Assembly (NCBI GenBank): GCA_026008535.1
Contig: BRKX01000006.1
Coordinates: 48,286,664 to 48,350,663, forward strand
Source: Perilla frutescens
Lineage: Eukaryota; Streptophyta; Magnoliopsida; Lamiales; Lamiaceae
Direction: 5' to 3'
DNA: 64,000 nt
The position numbers were made by a program, and so were the translations under genes. Under the pieces are notes generated by a model. It made no database searches. It worked only from the letters and a program-made list of their open reading frames with translations, and was not told where the DNA came from. This document shows positions 1 to 10,890 of this stretch, in pieces. Numbering within the stretch: the first letter of the stretch is position 1; each line of letters begins with the position of its first letter.

Positions 1-221
1 GAATACAAGACTTCGAACATATCCATTATGCTCGAACATAAGACTTCGAACATATTCAGAATGTTCGAATACACAACTTCGAAAGGAACACGATTTTTTT
101 TTATGCTTTTTATTTTCAGATTTTATGTTTTTTTTAAGTAAGGGTATTATAGTCAATTTTAGGGGTGCATGGAGAAGTTATGGTGCAAAGAATAAATATT
201 GGGGTGCAAATAGAAACTCCC
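1..221. mobile_element. hAT-type MITE, right part (cut by the window edge)
   Basis: The sequence ends in ...GCAAATAGAAACTCCC and is followed by TTTATTTA at 222-229. It matches the right part of the complete element at 20430-20986, which has that 8-bp sequence on both sides. No transposase is present. The short ORF here has no coding character. The element predates the block duplication because both copies carry it at the same place. Confidence 0.8.
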
Positions 222-229
222 TTTATTTA

Positions 230-858
230 ACTGTAGAACATAGATGGGGTTATATTATCGTGGGCTATGATAGGATTTTAGGTGGGTGGCTAAGGGGTAG
301 AACAATCTTTTTATATTTATATTTCTATTTTATAAAATATTAGAGGTTATAAAGAGTAAAATGGGATCGAGTTGTGTTTAGAATTTCTCATAAATAAAAA
401 ATAAAAAAATCATTTGAAGTTCAATATAGTGGTATGAATATCAGTCGAAGTCCAACCAGTCTTGTGGGGGAGGTGGTGGAGTAAAAGATAGTCGTTGGCA
501 TTGTATATTCACAAGCTAAACTACGCTAGCCACGACTACTTCGAACGACGAAAGAGCCTACTCCCACCAATGTCTTTCTTTATATATAGTTTTCCTTTAT
601 TATTATATCTTCTTCGATATTCCAATTTATGATTTGGCTGTTGGAGTCCGAATGATCGTTACCTTTCTCTGACGATCTTCGATTTTAATGTCTTCACTTG
701 TCTGTAGAGCTCAACAGTGTTCTCTGTTCGACTTTATATTTATTCAACTCAACTGCAAGTACATAGCGGACCACACTGATGTAGAGCGATGAACAAGGTG
801 TCGTATTTGCAGAAACTAATGAAACAATTTAGATGTGAGTACTACGACATCAATTCCC
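230..858. other. Unassigned duplicated sequence
   Basis: No gene is recognised. It is moderately AT-rich and matches about 20995-21625 in copy B closely. A tract near 455-480 is rich in G (GTGGGGGAGGTGGTGG). No coding frame, TIR or tRNA-like box was seen. Confidence 0.5.
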
Positions 859-861
859 TAA

Positions 862-1753
862 GGAGGTGATTGGTATGAAAGAATGGAATTAGGTATGAAT
901 GGAATGAACTTAGGAATGGAATGAAGGTCTGAATGGAATGACAATTCTTATGATTGGTATGTCACCGGAATGAAGAACGGAATAGAATACTATTTTACTT
1001 TTTCTATTATAAAATGAATATTTTTAATACTTTTAAATTTCTTTATAATTGAACAAAGTGTAATAACTAATATTATTAACACGTGTTGTAATTTTTTTCT
1101 TATATTTCTAAATTGCATTTCTTTTATAGTAAGTGATTTTTTTCTAATATTTTAGAAAAAATTAATTTATTTAATTTATTAAAAACTTTATTCCAAAGTA
1201 TTTAATTAATACACATAATGATTTGTATACCTTAATAAAAATATTTTTACTCCACAGAAAAATAGTTTATCATTTTAATTTTTTATCTGAATATATTAAA
1301 TTATAATTAGTTTTTTTTATTAGAATATATTTATATGTTACATTTATTTTGGTACCACTTTCATTTTTCTTCAATACAATTTTAAAAACTATCAAAATTT
1401 TATTTTAATATATATTTTAATTTTTTTAAATATAAATATATAATATGAAAATAATTATGAAATAATAATAATAATGATAATAATAAATTATTTAATATAA
1501 TTTTCGAATTATTTTTCTAAATATGATCAAATGATATTATAAGACATCATTATGTGTAAATATACAATATATTAATTTTTTGGTTTATTGGGAATAGCTA
1601 AACCCATGGGGGGTGAGTGGAATGACTATTCCTTTACTTTTGGGAATAGCGATTCCTTCAGGAATGGTGATTCCCGATGTTAAGGCATACCAATCACAGG
1701 AATGAAAATAGACATGAGAATGGTCATTCCATTCCACCATACCAATCAGCTCC
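862..1753. mobile_element. PIF/Harbinger-type non-autonomous element (Tourist-like)
   Basis: The terminal inverted repeats start GGAGGTGATTGGTATG at the left and end CATACCAATCAGCTCC at the right. They are flanked by the 3-bp duplication TAA (859-861 and 1754-1756), the usual PIF/Harbinger target. Copy B has the unoccupied site, reading CAATTCCCTAATAGT with a single TAA near 21617. The element is 892 bp, very AT-rich inside and has no transposase frame. Subterminal regions are rich in GGAATG/CATTCC. It inserted after the block duplication. Confidence 0.92.
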
Positions 1754-1756
1754 TAA

Positions 1757-3515
1757 CAGTAATATCAAGGTAACATATTAAAAGATTTATTTATATTAAC
1801 TATTAATTAAGGCAGAATATGGAAATAGTTAACATGTTCTAAATTCAGAGATGATGAAATATTGTGGGTTTTGATTTCATTAATTCTTCCAAACAATTTT
1901 AATTTAATTCAATGATTTATTCACGATTTACTTTTATTAGGATAATCACTCAATTAGTTTAAACCTTCTCTTGAATTAGTAAGTTAGCATATTAAGCAAT
2001 TATAAAGAATAATAATAAAAAAAATTACATATACTTCACTTCCAGTAAGTTCGTTTATATTTCGACTGTCGGATTTGGAGGTGTAGCTAGGGTAGATTTG
2101 TTAAAAAAGAAAAAAATTAAAATAATAGATATTTTATAGTAATTATTGAATGATTGATCGAGTTATTTCGGTTAAAAACTCTAAATATTGGTTTAATTTA
2201 ACGTATTTATCTAAAAATTAATGTTAATTATATTTCATATTTACAACGTTTTCTAACTTCCAACATGTTTATTTATCTTTTGTGTGTGCATGTACTGATT
2301 TCTTTATTTGTTATTTTTTTTTCTTTATCCTTAACGTTTATACGTATTATGAAGTGAGCTTTGAGTATGCAATCTTAATTTACACTACAACAAAAATGCG
2401 TTTTAACAACGAATTATATCAACTCGTTTGAAAAGGATTTGGGTCGCTACATTAATTATTCCTAATTAGGATTTAAATCGCTTAATTCACTTTAATTTTT
2501 GGGTCACTAATTTCATTTTAAGCTATATATTTATTTTAAAATTAGGGATTTTTTTAATTTTCAATTAGGTTCATTATTCCCAATTATGTTTTATATTCAT
2601 TTAGAAAAAAAATATTATTTAGTACAATGTACGAGCCCGCACGTTAGCGTCGGGCAAGTATATTGCACGAATCTCTGGATTTAAAAAAAAATTACTTTAA
2701 TTTTAAGGTTCACAAATATCATTTTATGGTATATATTTATTTCAAAATTAGAATTTCGTATTTTCAATTAGGGTTGATTATTTTCAATTAGAGTTTATAT
2801 TTATTTTGAAAAAAATAATTATTGAACGCAATGCATGAGCCCACGTACGCAAGTTGCCAAATTTTTTAAAAAAAATCACTTTAGTTTTATTAGAGTTAAT
2901 TAATTCTATTTTAAGGTATATAATTTTTGAAATAAAAATCCGAAAATGGTTAAAAAAAGAAGAAAAAAATAGGTGTGCAAGTGTACTCCACCTGCGGTGC
3001 GTGGAGTACACACGTTTTTTTGGATAATATCATTACCATTTTTGCATGATTTTTTAGGCTTGAGCCGGTCTGATGGGCTAGGCCAGGCCCATCAAACCTT
3101 ATGCACCACATACTAGCTCATATATTAAAAGTAAGTATGTGTGTATAAGTATATTACATTGATGCCATGAATTATTCTGCTTCAAACTGCAAATTAAGAG
3201 TGACAATTAATTAAGGGAGTTGCTATTTGCACCAAGAATATTACTCTTTAAATTTCACTTACTCTATGCACTTCACATTTTACTCTATACACCTTAATTA
3301 CACTATTACTTATTCGATCACCCTTATTCCTAAAAATATTATTTAATAATCATTTAAAAAAAAAGGAGAGAAGGGGAGAGAAAGACGTCTATAGTTCATG
3401 TCCTTAATATTCTCTCCCTCCAAGCCACCGCCGACGCCAATTCCACTCGCTTCGATCGCCCATCTGCCAAGCCTTCCGCCACCCACCCTCTTATTTCCTG
3501 CAAATATGGAGATTC
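1757..3515. other. Unassigned duplicated sequence with old element ends
   Basis: No gene is recognised. A CACTA-like left terminus (CACTACAACAAAAATGCG) lies near 2383 without a matching right end. Blocks near 2620-2670 and 2820-2860 (AATGTACGAGCCCGCACG, GCAATGCATGAGCCCACG) resemble, in inverted orientation, the tandem units at 9460-9985. GGGAGTTGCTATTTGCACC near 3215 resembles the hAT-type MITE end at 20430 but has no partner. Confidence 0.5.
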
Positions 3516-3523
3516 AACACCAC

Positions 3524-5756
3524 TAGGGGTGGGTCGGTACGGCATACCGAAAATTTCACGCCGTACCGTATACCGTATTGAAATTTCGATACCGAAAAAT
3601 CTCATACCGTTCTCGTACCGAAACTTTCGGTATACCGAAGTTTCGGTATACACCGTAATAGATATTGATATCGTACCGATATTTTCGATATACCGCACCG
3701 TACCGATATTATACGGTATACCGAACATACCGAACTTTCACGGTACATCGAAAATATTGAAATTTTAAGGTATACCGAAAATATCGAAATTTACATACCG
3801 TACCGATCTGAATTTTACAAATAACAAAAAAAAAAAATGTCTCCATAATCAAAATACAAACATCAAACAAGTTTAATAATCCATGTCTTAACAACTAAAT
3901 TTCAAATATAATACTACTAAATGATTGATTAGCAACTATAAATCCAAATATGGTATTTCTTCTTTTCTTTTTATTAATTTTTCTTTTATTTCCTTTATTA
4001 ATTACTTTACTCATAATATATAATATTTGCTAAATTCAAATATTTAATTAGATTATATATATTTACTAAGCTTTTATGTTACACCTCCTAAATATTATAT
4101 TTTTTAAGAATTTAATGAATCCTAATTTTTTTTTCTCTTCTTATGTAGTATTTTTTTTTCAATTCTTATATAACATACTTTACTAACTCATTTTTAATTC
4201 ATAACTCGTGTATTTTTTATTATTTATATTTTCTAACTTTTTGTGTTAAACTTACTAAATATTATATTTTTTTTAGAATTTAATGAACTCTAAAATCTTT
4301 TTTACCTTCTTATTTAGTAATTTTCTTTTATTTATCTTATAACTTACTTTACTCATAAGTCGTAATTGTAATAATGTTAGTTTATTATCCTTTATTAGTC
4401 ACGTTCAACTCCAATATCTAACATCAAAGTGTTATTATCATAGTTTACATATATTCTAGTTTCTTATTATTATTTTATTATTTTTTTAACTTTTAGTGCT
4501 TAATATTGGAGAATAATATAAGGTTGCTATTTATTATGTATACTTTGAAATTGTTCATTTTCAATCATAACTCGTGTATTTTTCATTATTTATATTTTCT
4601 AACCTTTTGTGTTAAACTTACTAAATATTATATTTTTTTTTAGAATTTAATGAACTCTAAAAGCTTTTTTTATCTTCTTATTTAGTAATTTTCTTTTATT
4701 TATCTTATAACTTACTTTACTCATAAATCATAATTATAATTGTAATAATGTTAGTTTATTATATTTTATTAGTCATGTTCAACTTCAATTTCTAACATCA
4801 AAGTGTTATTATCATACTTTACATATATTCTAGGTTCTTGTTATTATTTTATTTATTTTTTTAACTTTTAGTAGTGCTTAATATTGGAGAAGTATATAAG
4901 GTTGCTATTTATTATGTATACTTTTAAATTTTTCATTGCAATTCATAACTCATATTTTTTTATTATTTATATTTTCTAAACTTCTACTTACTTAATATTA
5001 TATTTTTTTAGAATATAATGAAATCTAAAATATTTTTTATCTACTTATTTAGAAATTTTCTTTTATTTCTCTTATAACTTTTTTTTAACTTTTAATGTTT
5101 AATATTTGAGAGGAGGATTGAGTGTTTAATAATAAAAGGAATAAGAGTACTGTTTTTTAGTTATTACATGTAACTTTCAAATTTTAATTGTTCACTTTAT
5201 TATGTAATAGTTTAAATTATATGTGATTTATATGATATATTAATAAAATTGTAAATATATGCAATGTTATAGCTCATCATATATAATTTAAATATAATCA
5301 TTTGATTAATTTTTTTCTTTTATTGATATATAGTTGTCACTTATTATATTTGTAGTCATGTGTACTCAAATGAAATTAGTGTACTACAATAATCATAAGT
5401 TGTGAAAAAATAATAATAAAAAAAAATTAAAAATTATCGGTATGGTACAGTATATTGATATACCGTACCGTACCGATATACCGAAATATCGATATATACC
5501 GATGTACCGACATACCGATATATATCAAACTTTCGGTATATACCGAATACCGGTATATATCGAAAATATCGGTATATACCGAATACCGCGGTATACCGAA
5601 AATTTTCAAATTTCATATCGATACCGTACCAAAAATTATCGATACGGTATCATACCGTACCGAAAACTGCGGTATACCGAAAATTTGACATTTTTGGTAT
5701 TTTTTCGGTACGATAACTGCGGTATTTCGATATTTCGGTATTTTTCCCCACCCCTA
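3524..5756. mobile_element. hAT-type non-autonomous element with GTATACCG-rich ends
   Basis: The termini are TAGGGGTGGG and CCCACCCCTA, flanked by the perfect 8-bp duplication AACACCAC (3516-3523 and 5757-5764). Copy B has the empty site AACACCACTCCTAG near 23380. The outer 250-330 bp at each end are packed with short palindromes such as CGGTATACCG and TTTCGGTATACCGAAA. The centre is AT-rich and contains tandem repeats. No transposase frame exists; the ORFs in the ends are artefacts of the palindromic repeats. It inserted after the block duplication. Confidence 0.92.
4060..5110. repeat. About 370-bp tandem repeat inside the hAT element
   Basis: Blocks beginning AATTCATAACTCGTGTATTT recur near 4196, 4563 and 4930, each followed by the same order of motifs (TTGTGTTAAACTTACTAAAT, AGAATTTAATGAACTCTAAA, TTCTTATTTAGTAATTTTC). 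That gives two full units and partial ones on both sides. The spacing is about 367 bp. No coding potential is seen. Confidence 0.8.
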
Positions 5757-5865
5757 AACACCACTCCTAGACTCACCCACAAATTTAAGTTAGTTTGTGA
5801 TTTGAAAAATTAATATTTTTCAAACTATTATCAACAAATTTGAAAAACATTTTCCGAACACATGT

Positions 5866-6592
5866 CATGGCAGATCCTTTTTTTTTCGGGGGGAGGGGGG
5901 CACATTTATGGTTGAACAATCATTATTTTGTGCTTTCGAATTTGCCATACTATTTGTATTAAGTTCACGTGTGTAAGCAAAGCAATATTGTTTTACTAAC
6001 AAGCTATTTTTCTTTCTTATTATTTTCTAGAATTGATGACAGCATACCCCCTATTTCTTACTTTCCATTTTTTCTTATTAATAATACTAATTAACATTGA
6101 TGAACTCTTAAATTTTAGGAATTTTTATTAATAATGTGTAACATTCATAAATCATAAAAATTGAAAACTCCTAATTCACTTTCATTATAATCCATAATTT
6201 AATATTTAAGAAACAATCTCAAATAATAAGATAACTAGCACATAATACAAAAAATGAGTAAATAACCATTAATAATATTCTAAGAATATGTATTAAAATT
6301 AAAAAAAAAACTTTCGGCGATGAAAGATATTTTGGAGTTTTCTTAAAACAAAAGCTTATACTTAAAAGAGGAAAATAAAAAATTTCACAAAATTGCGTTC
6401 TACATAAAAAAATGAGAATATATTTTTTATATTAACTTTTTTACTCTCTCTCCCCAATCCCTTCTTCTCTCCAATCTTCACCCCCAACCAGCAACATATA
6501 TACACAGTAGCAGCAACCATCTCCCTCCAACCATATACAGGAAAAAAAATTGGTGGGGACAAGTGCCCCCTTCCCCTCTAGATCCGCCCTTG
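5866..6592. mobile_element. TIR element of the CAGTGGCGGATC type, complete in copy A
   Basis: The left end reads CATGGCAGATCC followed by a G-rich tract ending in GGGGGGCAC. The right end reads GTGCCCCCTTCCCC then GATCCGCCCTTG, the approximate inverse. CATGT lies directly outside each end (5861-5865 and 6593-6597), a possible 5-bp target duplication. Similar ends occur on plant hAT-like elements, but the 5-bp repeat is atypical for hAT, so the superfamily is left open. In copy B only the left part survives (from 23489), which dates this element before the duplication. Confidence 0.65.
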
Positions 6593-7432
6593 CATGTCAT
6601 ATATATTTGATGACCTATTTTCAAACCTCTGTAACTCGGTTCGAACCGGATTTTTCGAACTGTTTTTTGCAAATTTGAGATTCAATAGATAGAATTGGAT
6701 TTTCGGAATTGATTTTCTAGATTTTTTGTTTTGTTTTGTGGATTGATAGACAGAACTGGATTTTTCTTATAGAAAGTGACAAACTTGGTTGCAGTTGCGG
6801 GTGAAGAGTGCTGCCGGAGAAGACGCTGAAGAAGAAGTGGATAGGGCAGCCGCCAGCCGGAGAAGACACCCAAGAAGTAGAACACGTTATGTTCTGTCTT
6901 CTTAATTTATTTTTCTTTTTTGACTTTTTTAATTTTTCAATTTTTAGTAAGTATATTTTAGTAGAATTAATTTTGAATAATTTTAATTCATGATATGAAG
7001 AGTAAATTAAATTTTGTAGTTACCTAATTGGAGCAGAATGGTGCATGCATACCGAACTAACTTCAAATGAAAGTTTGCATGCACGATTGAAACTATACCA
7101 CAAGAAGGAAGGAAACAAATGAGGGATCAGAATTCAGAACCATCACATTAATTAATTAATATAATATTCAGAGCAAAACTTTTTAAAAAACATGAGCAAA
7201 CATTAATCGACAATATCTAATTTATATATAAACAACCCCTAGCCTTTACATTAAGAGATGAAAATACCAATACAAGCCTTGAATTAATATATATTCAATT
7301 CGATGGATCGTCTAATTTTAATTTGATCAACAATCGATCTTTCCAAAGAATCAATCAAGTAGCAAGCACATATACATAAATTTCGCCACTTGACATGGAA
7401 TGAAACCCTAATTAATTAATTAAATCAAGAAA
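6593..7432. other. 3' flank of the kinase gene
   Basis: No separate gene is recognised. It is AT-rich, with a moderately GC-rich stretch near 6790-6890 whose short ORFs on both strands resemble no family known to me. The part next to 7432 is the 3' side of the minus-strand kinase gene. No AATAAA was identified with confidence. The region is present only in copy A. Confidence 0.4.
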
Positions 7433-8326
7433 TTAAAACTCTGTGAACCAAGCATGGTTGAGAGCATCCCTCGCAGCGATCCTCCTGTTAGGGTCGCACG
7501 CCAAGAGCCTCTCCAGCAGATCAAATCCCAAGGCGGAGAGCGACGGCGCCTCTCTAAAAACGGCGGCGGCAGCAACCATGTCTCGAAGCAGGCGGCCCCT
7601 CGCCCCCATAATCCGGTAGATACAGCGCAACTGTTGAATCTCCGATCGTCCCACAAAAAGGACATGCCCCAACACCAATTCGGCCATTATGCACCCCACC
7701 GACCACACGTCGATGGCATACGAATAAACGTTGGCCCCCATCAGCAGCTCGGGGGCCCTGTACCACTGCGTGACGACGCCGGGGGTGTAGGCCCCCGACT
7801 CGCTCCAGCAGTGGCGGGAAAGGCCGAAGTCGCAGAGTTTCAACTTGGCGGTCTTGTTGTTGACGAGGATGTTGGAGGGCTTGATGTCTCTGTGCATGAT
7901 GCCGTTGTCGTGTAGGAAAGCCACGCCCTCCAATATCTGCCGCACCGCCACTTTCACTCCGTTGACGGTGAACGGCCTTGGCTTCGTCGCCATCAGTCTG
8001 TGGAGGTCGTTGTCTACGTACTCCATCACCACGAACACGCGATCGCAGTCGTCGACGACGGCGTCCCTGAACTCCACGATCGAGCGGTGGCGGGGGAGGG
8101 ACCGGAGGATGGAGATTTCCCTCATCGTCGACTCAGACATGCCGTGGAACTCCTCTTTGATCGCCACGATGTCGCCAGTTTTCTTGTCCCGAGCCCTTCG
8201 CACCACGCCGTACGAGCCGCGGCTGATTTCGTCGAGATTCTGGTACCGGCTCACGGCTGAGAAATGCGCTTTCTGACCGGGGAAGAAGGGGCGGCGATCG
8301 TGAATGACGTTGTCGTTGATGGCGGC

Positions 8327-8329
<3 letters not shown>
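7433..8329 (-). CDS. Intronless CDKG/CDK11-like protein kinase, divergent
   Basis: A 298-residue frame encodes a serine/threonine kinase of the CMGC group, closest by motif to plant CDKG (CDK11/PITSLRE-like) cyclin-dependent kinases. Seen in order: a glycine loop at 35-43 (ISRGSYGVV), in which the first glycine of GxGxxG is replaced by Ser and the second is kept; beta-3 Lys58 in VAIK; a PITSLRE-like helix at 64-71 (SESTMREI) with Glu71; HRDIKPSN at 146-153; DFG at 167-169; a T-loop with probable phospho-Thr182 before VVTQWYRAPE; and DVWSVGC near 207. After residue 240 the CMGC insert is much shorter than in typical CDKG kinases, and the protein ends soon after the subdomain XI region. Typical plant CDKG genes have introns, so this may be a retrogene. 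GC content is far above its surroundings. A TATA box and pyrimidine leader precede it. Whether it is an active kinase is unknown. Confidence 0.9.

Positions 8330-8361
<32 letters not shown>
8330..8361 (-). promoter_or_regulatory. (TC)n leader of the kinase gene
   Basis: A GA/TC microsatellite directly precedes the ATG on the minus strand. Its position between the TATA-like box and the start codon places it in the probable 5' UTR. Such pyrimidine-rich leaders are common in plant genes. Confidence 0.6.
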
Positions 8362-8362
<1 letters not shown>

Positions 8363-8410
8363 TCTAGTAGTGAGAGAGTAGGATTTTTTTGATTTGGAGT
8401 GTGCATGCTA

Positions 8411-8420
8411 CTATTTATAG
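8411..8420 (-). promoter_or_regulatory. TATA box of the kinase gene
   Basis: On the minus strand the sequence reads CTATAAATAG about 82-91 bases upstream of the kinase ATG. That spacing would put the transcription start roughly 50-60 bases before the ATG. This supports a native promoter rather than a bare gene fragment. Confidence 0.6.
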
Positions 8421-9459
8421 ATAAATGGGTTACGTTGCTTGTATTCGAAGACTGTAATTAATATTTTATTTTGATGCTGCACTGTTAATTTATCTATAGG
8501 GGTCGTATTTTTAAGGAAACATTAATGGGTTTATGACTTCGTATATGGTAATATATTTGTCAGTTATAATTTGATTCGAACAAAATATCCAACAAAATCC
8601 AATATTACTATATATATATAACTTTATAAGCATGTTATATTTCTTGGATTAAAGGCAAATCCAAAATCTTCTCAGCAAGATTTATTATTCCACTTATATT
8701 CAAAGAAAGTCGAACGTTGTATGACTATATATCTGAATATGGTAAATTGCCTTTTTTTTTTTATTATAAACAATCCTATGTGGCTATTGAAAAACTAAAA
8801 GCAACAATATTATATTCAAAATGACTTCACACGGTAGTGATCACATACTTTTTTGGAAACAAACTTTTCCCTTATGATTTGTCGATCTGTATTATGATTG
8901 GAAGAAAAAATCCAACAAAATCAGATTATATAAATGTTACTCCCCTTGTTTCATTAATATATATATATATATATATATATAGGCTTGAATTTTTCACCAA
9001 GATTAGAAAAATTATTAAAAAAGACAATGCATAAGTAAACTTCATAATAGGCTCATATTTATTTATTTGACTATAAATTATATTAATACTTAATGCATGT
9101 AAACATATTAAATATGAGTATATATTAGTAAATAAATTAAGTATATGTAGAAATCAATCTATATATTGGTACATCTAAAAAATGAAAATAAACTTATATG
9201 AATGGAACATAGCGAGTATTATATATGTGATATACAGACACACTTTTGTGAGATCGTATAACGGATCTCTTATGTTAGACGGATCTTGTTTGACTCACGA
9301 GGTGATCTCCCTTCTCTTTTCCTTTTCTTTTTTCTTTTTCTCTTTCAGTGGTCCCCCCTCCCGTCCTCCTCCCCGTTTTCCCCTTCTTTTTAGTTTCTTT
9401 TCCACTTTTTAAGTTCATTTTTTTGGTCTTTTTCACAAATATATATTTAATTTTTTTAT
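8421..9459. other. Upstream AT-rich sequence
   Basis: No gene is recognised. It includes a (TA)n microsatellite near 8957-8981 and a T/C-rich tract at 9305-9410 (CTTTTCCTTTTC... then CCTCCCCG). The ORFs across these tracts reflect low complexity. The region is present only in copy A. Confidence 0.4.
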
Positions 9460-9985
9460 TCGACGTCTTGCACAATGGGCTAATATGTGGGCTCGTGCAC
9501 TATACTTGATAATTATTTTTTTGAAATAAATATATACCTTAAAGTGTAATTAGTGAATCCTAAAATTAAATTGAATTATTTTATATTTTGAATTGATTTA
9601 TTTTTTATCCGGCGTCTCATGCAGTGCACTTATAATGCTAACGCGTGGACTCATGCACTTGCACTGCACTTGATAAATTTTTTTTTTGAAATAAATATAT
9701 ACTCTAAAATGGAATTAGTAAACTCTAAATTAAATTAAATTGAATTAATTTAATTTTTTAATCCGACACCTTGTGTGGTGCACTCGTTTGATTTTAACGC
9801 GTGGGCTCGTATACTGGGCTCAATAATTAATATTTTTAAAATAAATATACACTCTAAAATGGAATTAGTGAACCATAAAATTAAATTGAATTAATTTAAT
9901 ATTTTTATCTGGCATCTCGCGCAATGCACTCGCCCTCAACACTAACGCGTGAGCTCGTACATTGCGCTCGATACGAAATGATGAT
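9460..9985. repeat. Degenerate tandem repeat of about 150 bp, four units
   Basis: Each unit contains a CGTCTTGCACAATGGGCT-like phrase (near 9464, 9611, 9767, 9908), then GCGTGGGCTCGTGCACT, then TTGAAATAAATATATAC and AGTGAACCCTAAAATTAAAT. Spacing is 145-155 bp. Related blocks occur in inverted orientation at 2600-2860 and 22490-22720, so the units derive from a dispersed repeat family. No coding frame is present. Confidence 0.65.
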
Positions 9986-10211
9986 TTTTTTAAAAAAATA
10001 AAAAAACCAAAAAATAAATGAAAAGGAACAAAAAGGAGTCGAAACGAAAAGAAACGAAAAAGAGAGGTGCACCAAGGGCGTGAAGCCTACGTGCGGTGCG
10101 ATGCATACACCTGGGGACAGGTTTGGATATATTGGACCTGTCTAACGTATTTTGACCAGGTAGACGGCGATTTAATACAAGTTGTTGGGTGTGATATGAT
10201 ATATAACATAA

Positions 10212-10362
10212 GGGAAATTATATAACGCGTGAGTACATAGTGTGTCATGTGCCACAATAGACCTAATATGATATTTTCATGTGTCACAATTACACATAAA
10301 AATGTCACATTAGGTCTATTATGGCACATGACCCACTAATATGATGTGTCATAGAATTTTCC
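10212..10362. mobile_element. Short hairpin MITE (copy A)
   Basis: GTCATGTGCCACAATAGACC on the left pairs with GGTCTATTATGGCACATGAC on the right, and the arms extend outwards imperfectly to GGGAAATT and AATTTTCC. The whole 151 bp can fold into one hairpin. Copy B has the same element at 24202-24352. Target duplications are not clear, so the superfamily is not assigned. Confidence 0.65.
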
Positions 10363-10890
10363 GATGACATAAATATAAAAGGCACCTTATGTTGGTATTG
10401 ATTTTTACATATATTAATTCATGGAATTTGTAGTGACCAGGAGAGGACACTGAATTCTAGAGGAGAATAGGGGGATGAAAAATTATAGAGTAGAGGTACT
10501 TCAAGAGCAGTAAAGTAAATTGAAAATATTTAGAGTGAATACCCTAAAATAACTCAATGTTTAGAAGTTATAACCCAAATAATTCAACATATCAATACTT
10601 ATTGTAAAATACTTATTATTTATTTATTTAATAAATCTATCATATGTCCCAAAGTTGGGGTACTGAAATATGACTAGATTCGTCAGAATCCTGTATGGAT
10701 ACATAAAAAAATAAATAGAAATAACCCGTCACAAATTAATTACTTGTTTCTAACGATGTCAATTTTCTTCTCAACTAGATATCCACAATAAACATAATAA
10801 AAAAGATGAAAAATACATCCCCAAAATCAAATATTAACTAATAATAATTAAAAGGTGGCATAATTAAGCAATTATAAAGAATAATAAAAA
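10363..10890. other. Unassigned duplicated sequence
   Basis: No gene, TIR or tandem array is recognised. It is AT-rich and present in both block copies (copy B counterpart about 24353-24861). Confidence 0.4.

Noticed and set aside
2383..2420. CACTA-type element starting at CACTACAACAAAAATGCG
   Set aside because: No matching right terminus or target duplication was found, so only an isolated end can be claimed.
3396..3894. ORFs on both strands reading repeated YRYRI-like peptides
   Set aside because: They arise from palindromic GTATACCG repeats at the hAT element ends; frames on both strands are open because of the repeat, not because of coding.
5427..5813. Overlapping ORFs of 60-123 residues in the right end of the same element
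   Set aside because: Same palindromic repeat artefact; no family resemblance.
7454..8276. Plus-strand ORFs of up to 153 residues opposite the kinase gene
   Set aside because: Antisense shadows of a GC-rich coding sequence; all kinase motifs are on the minus strand.
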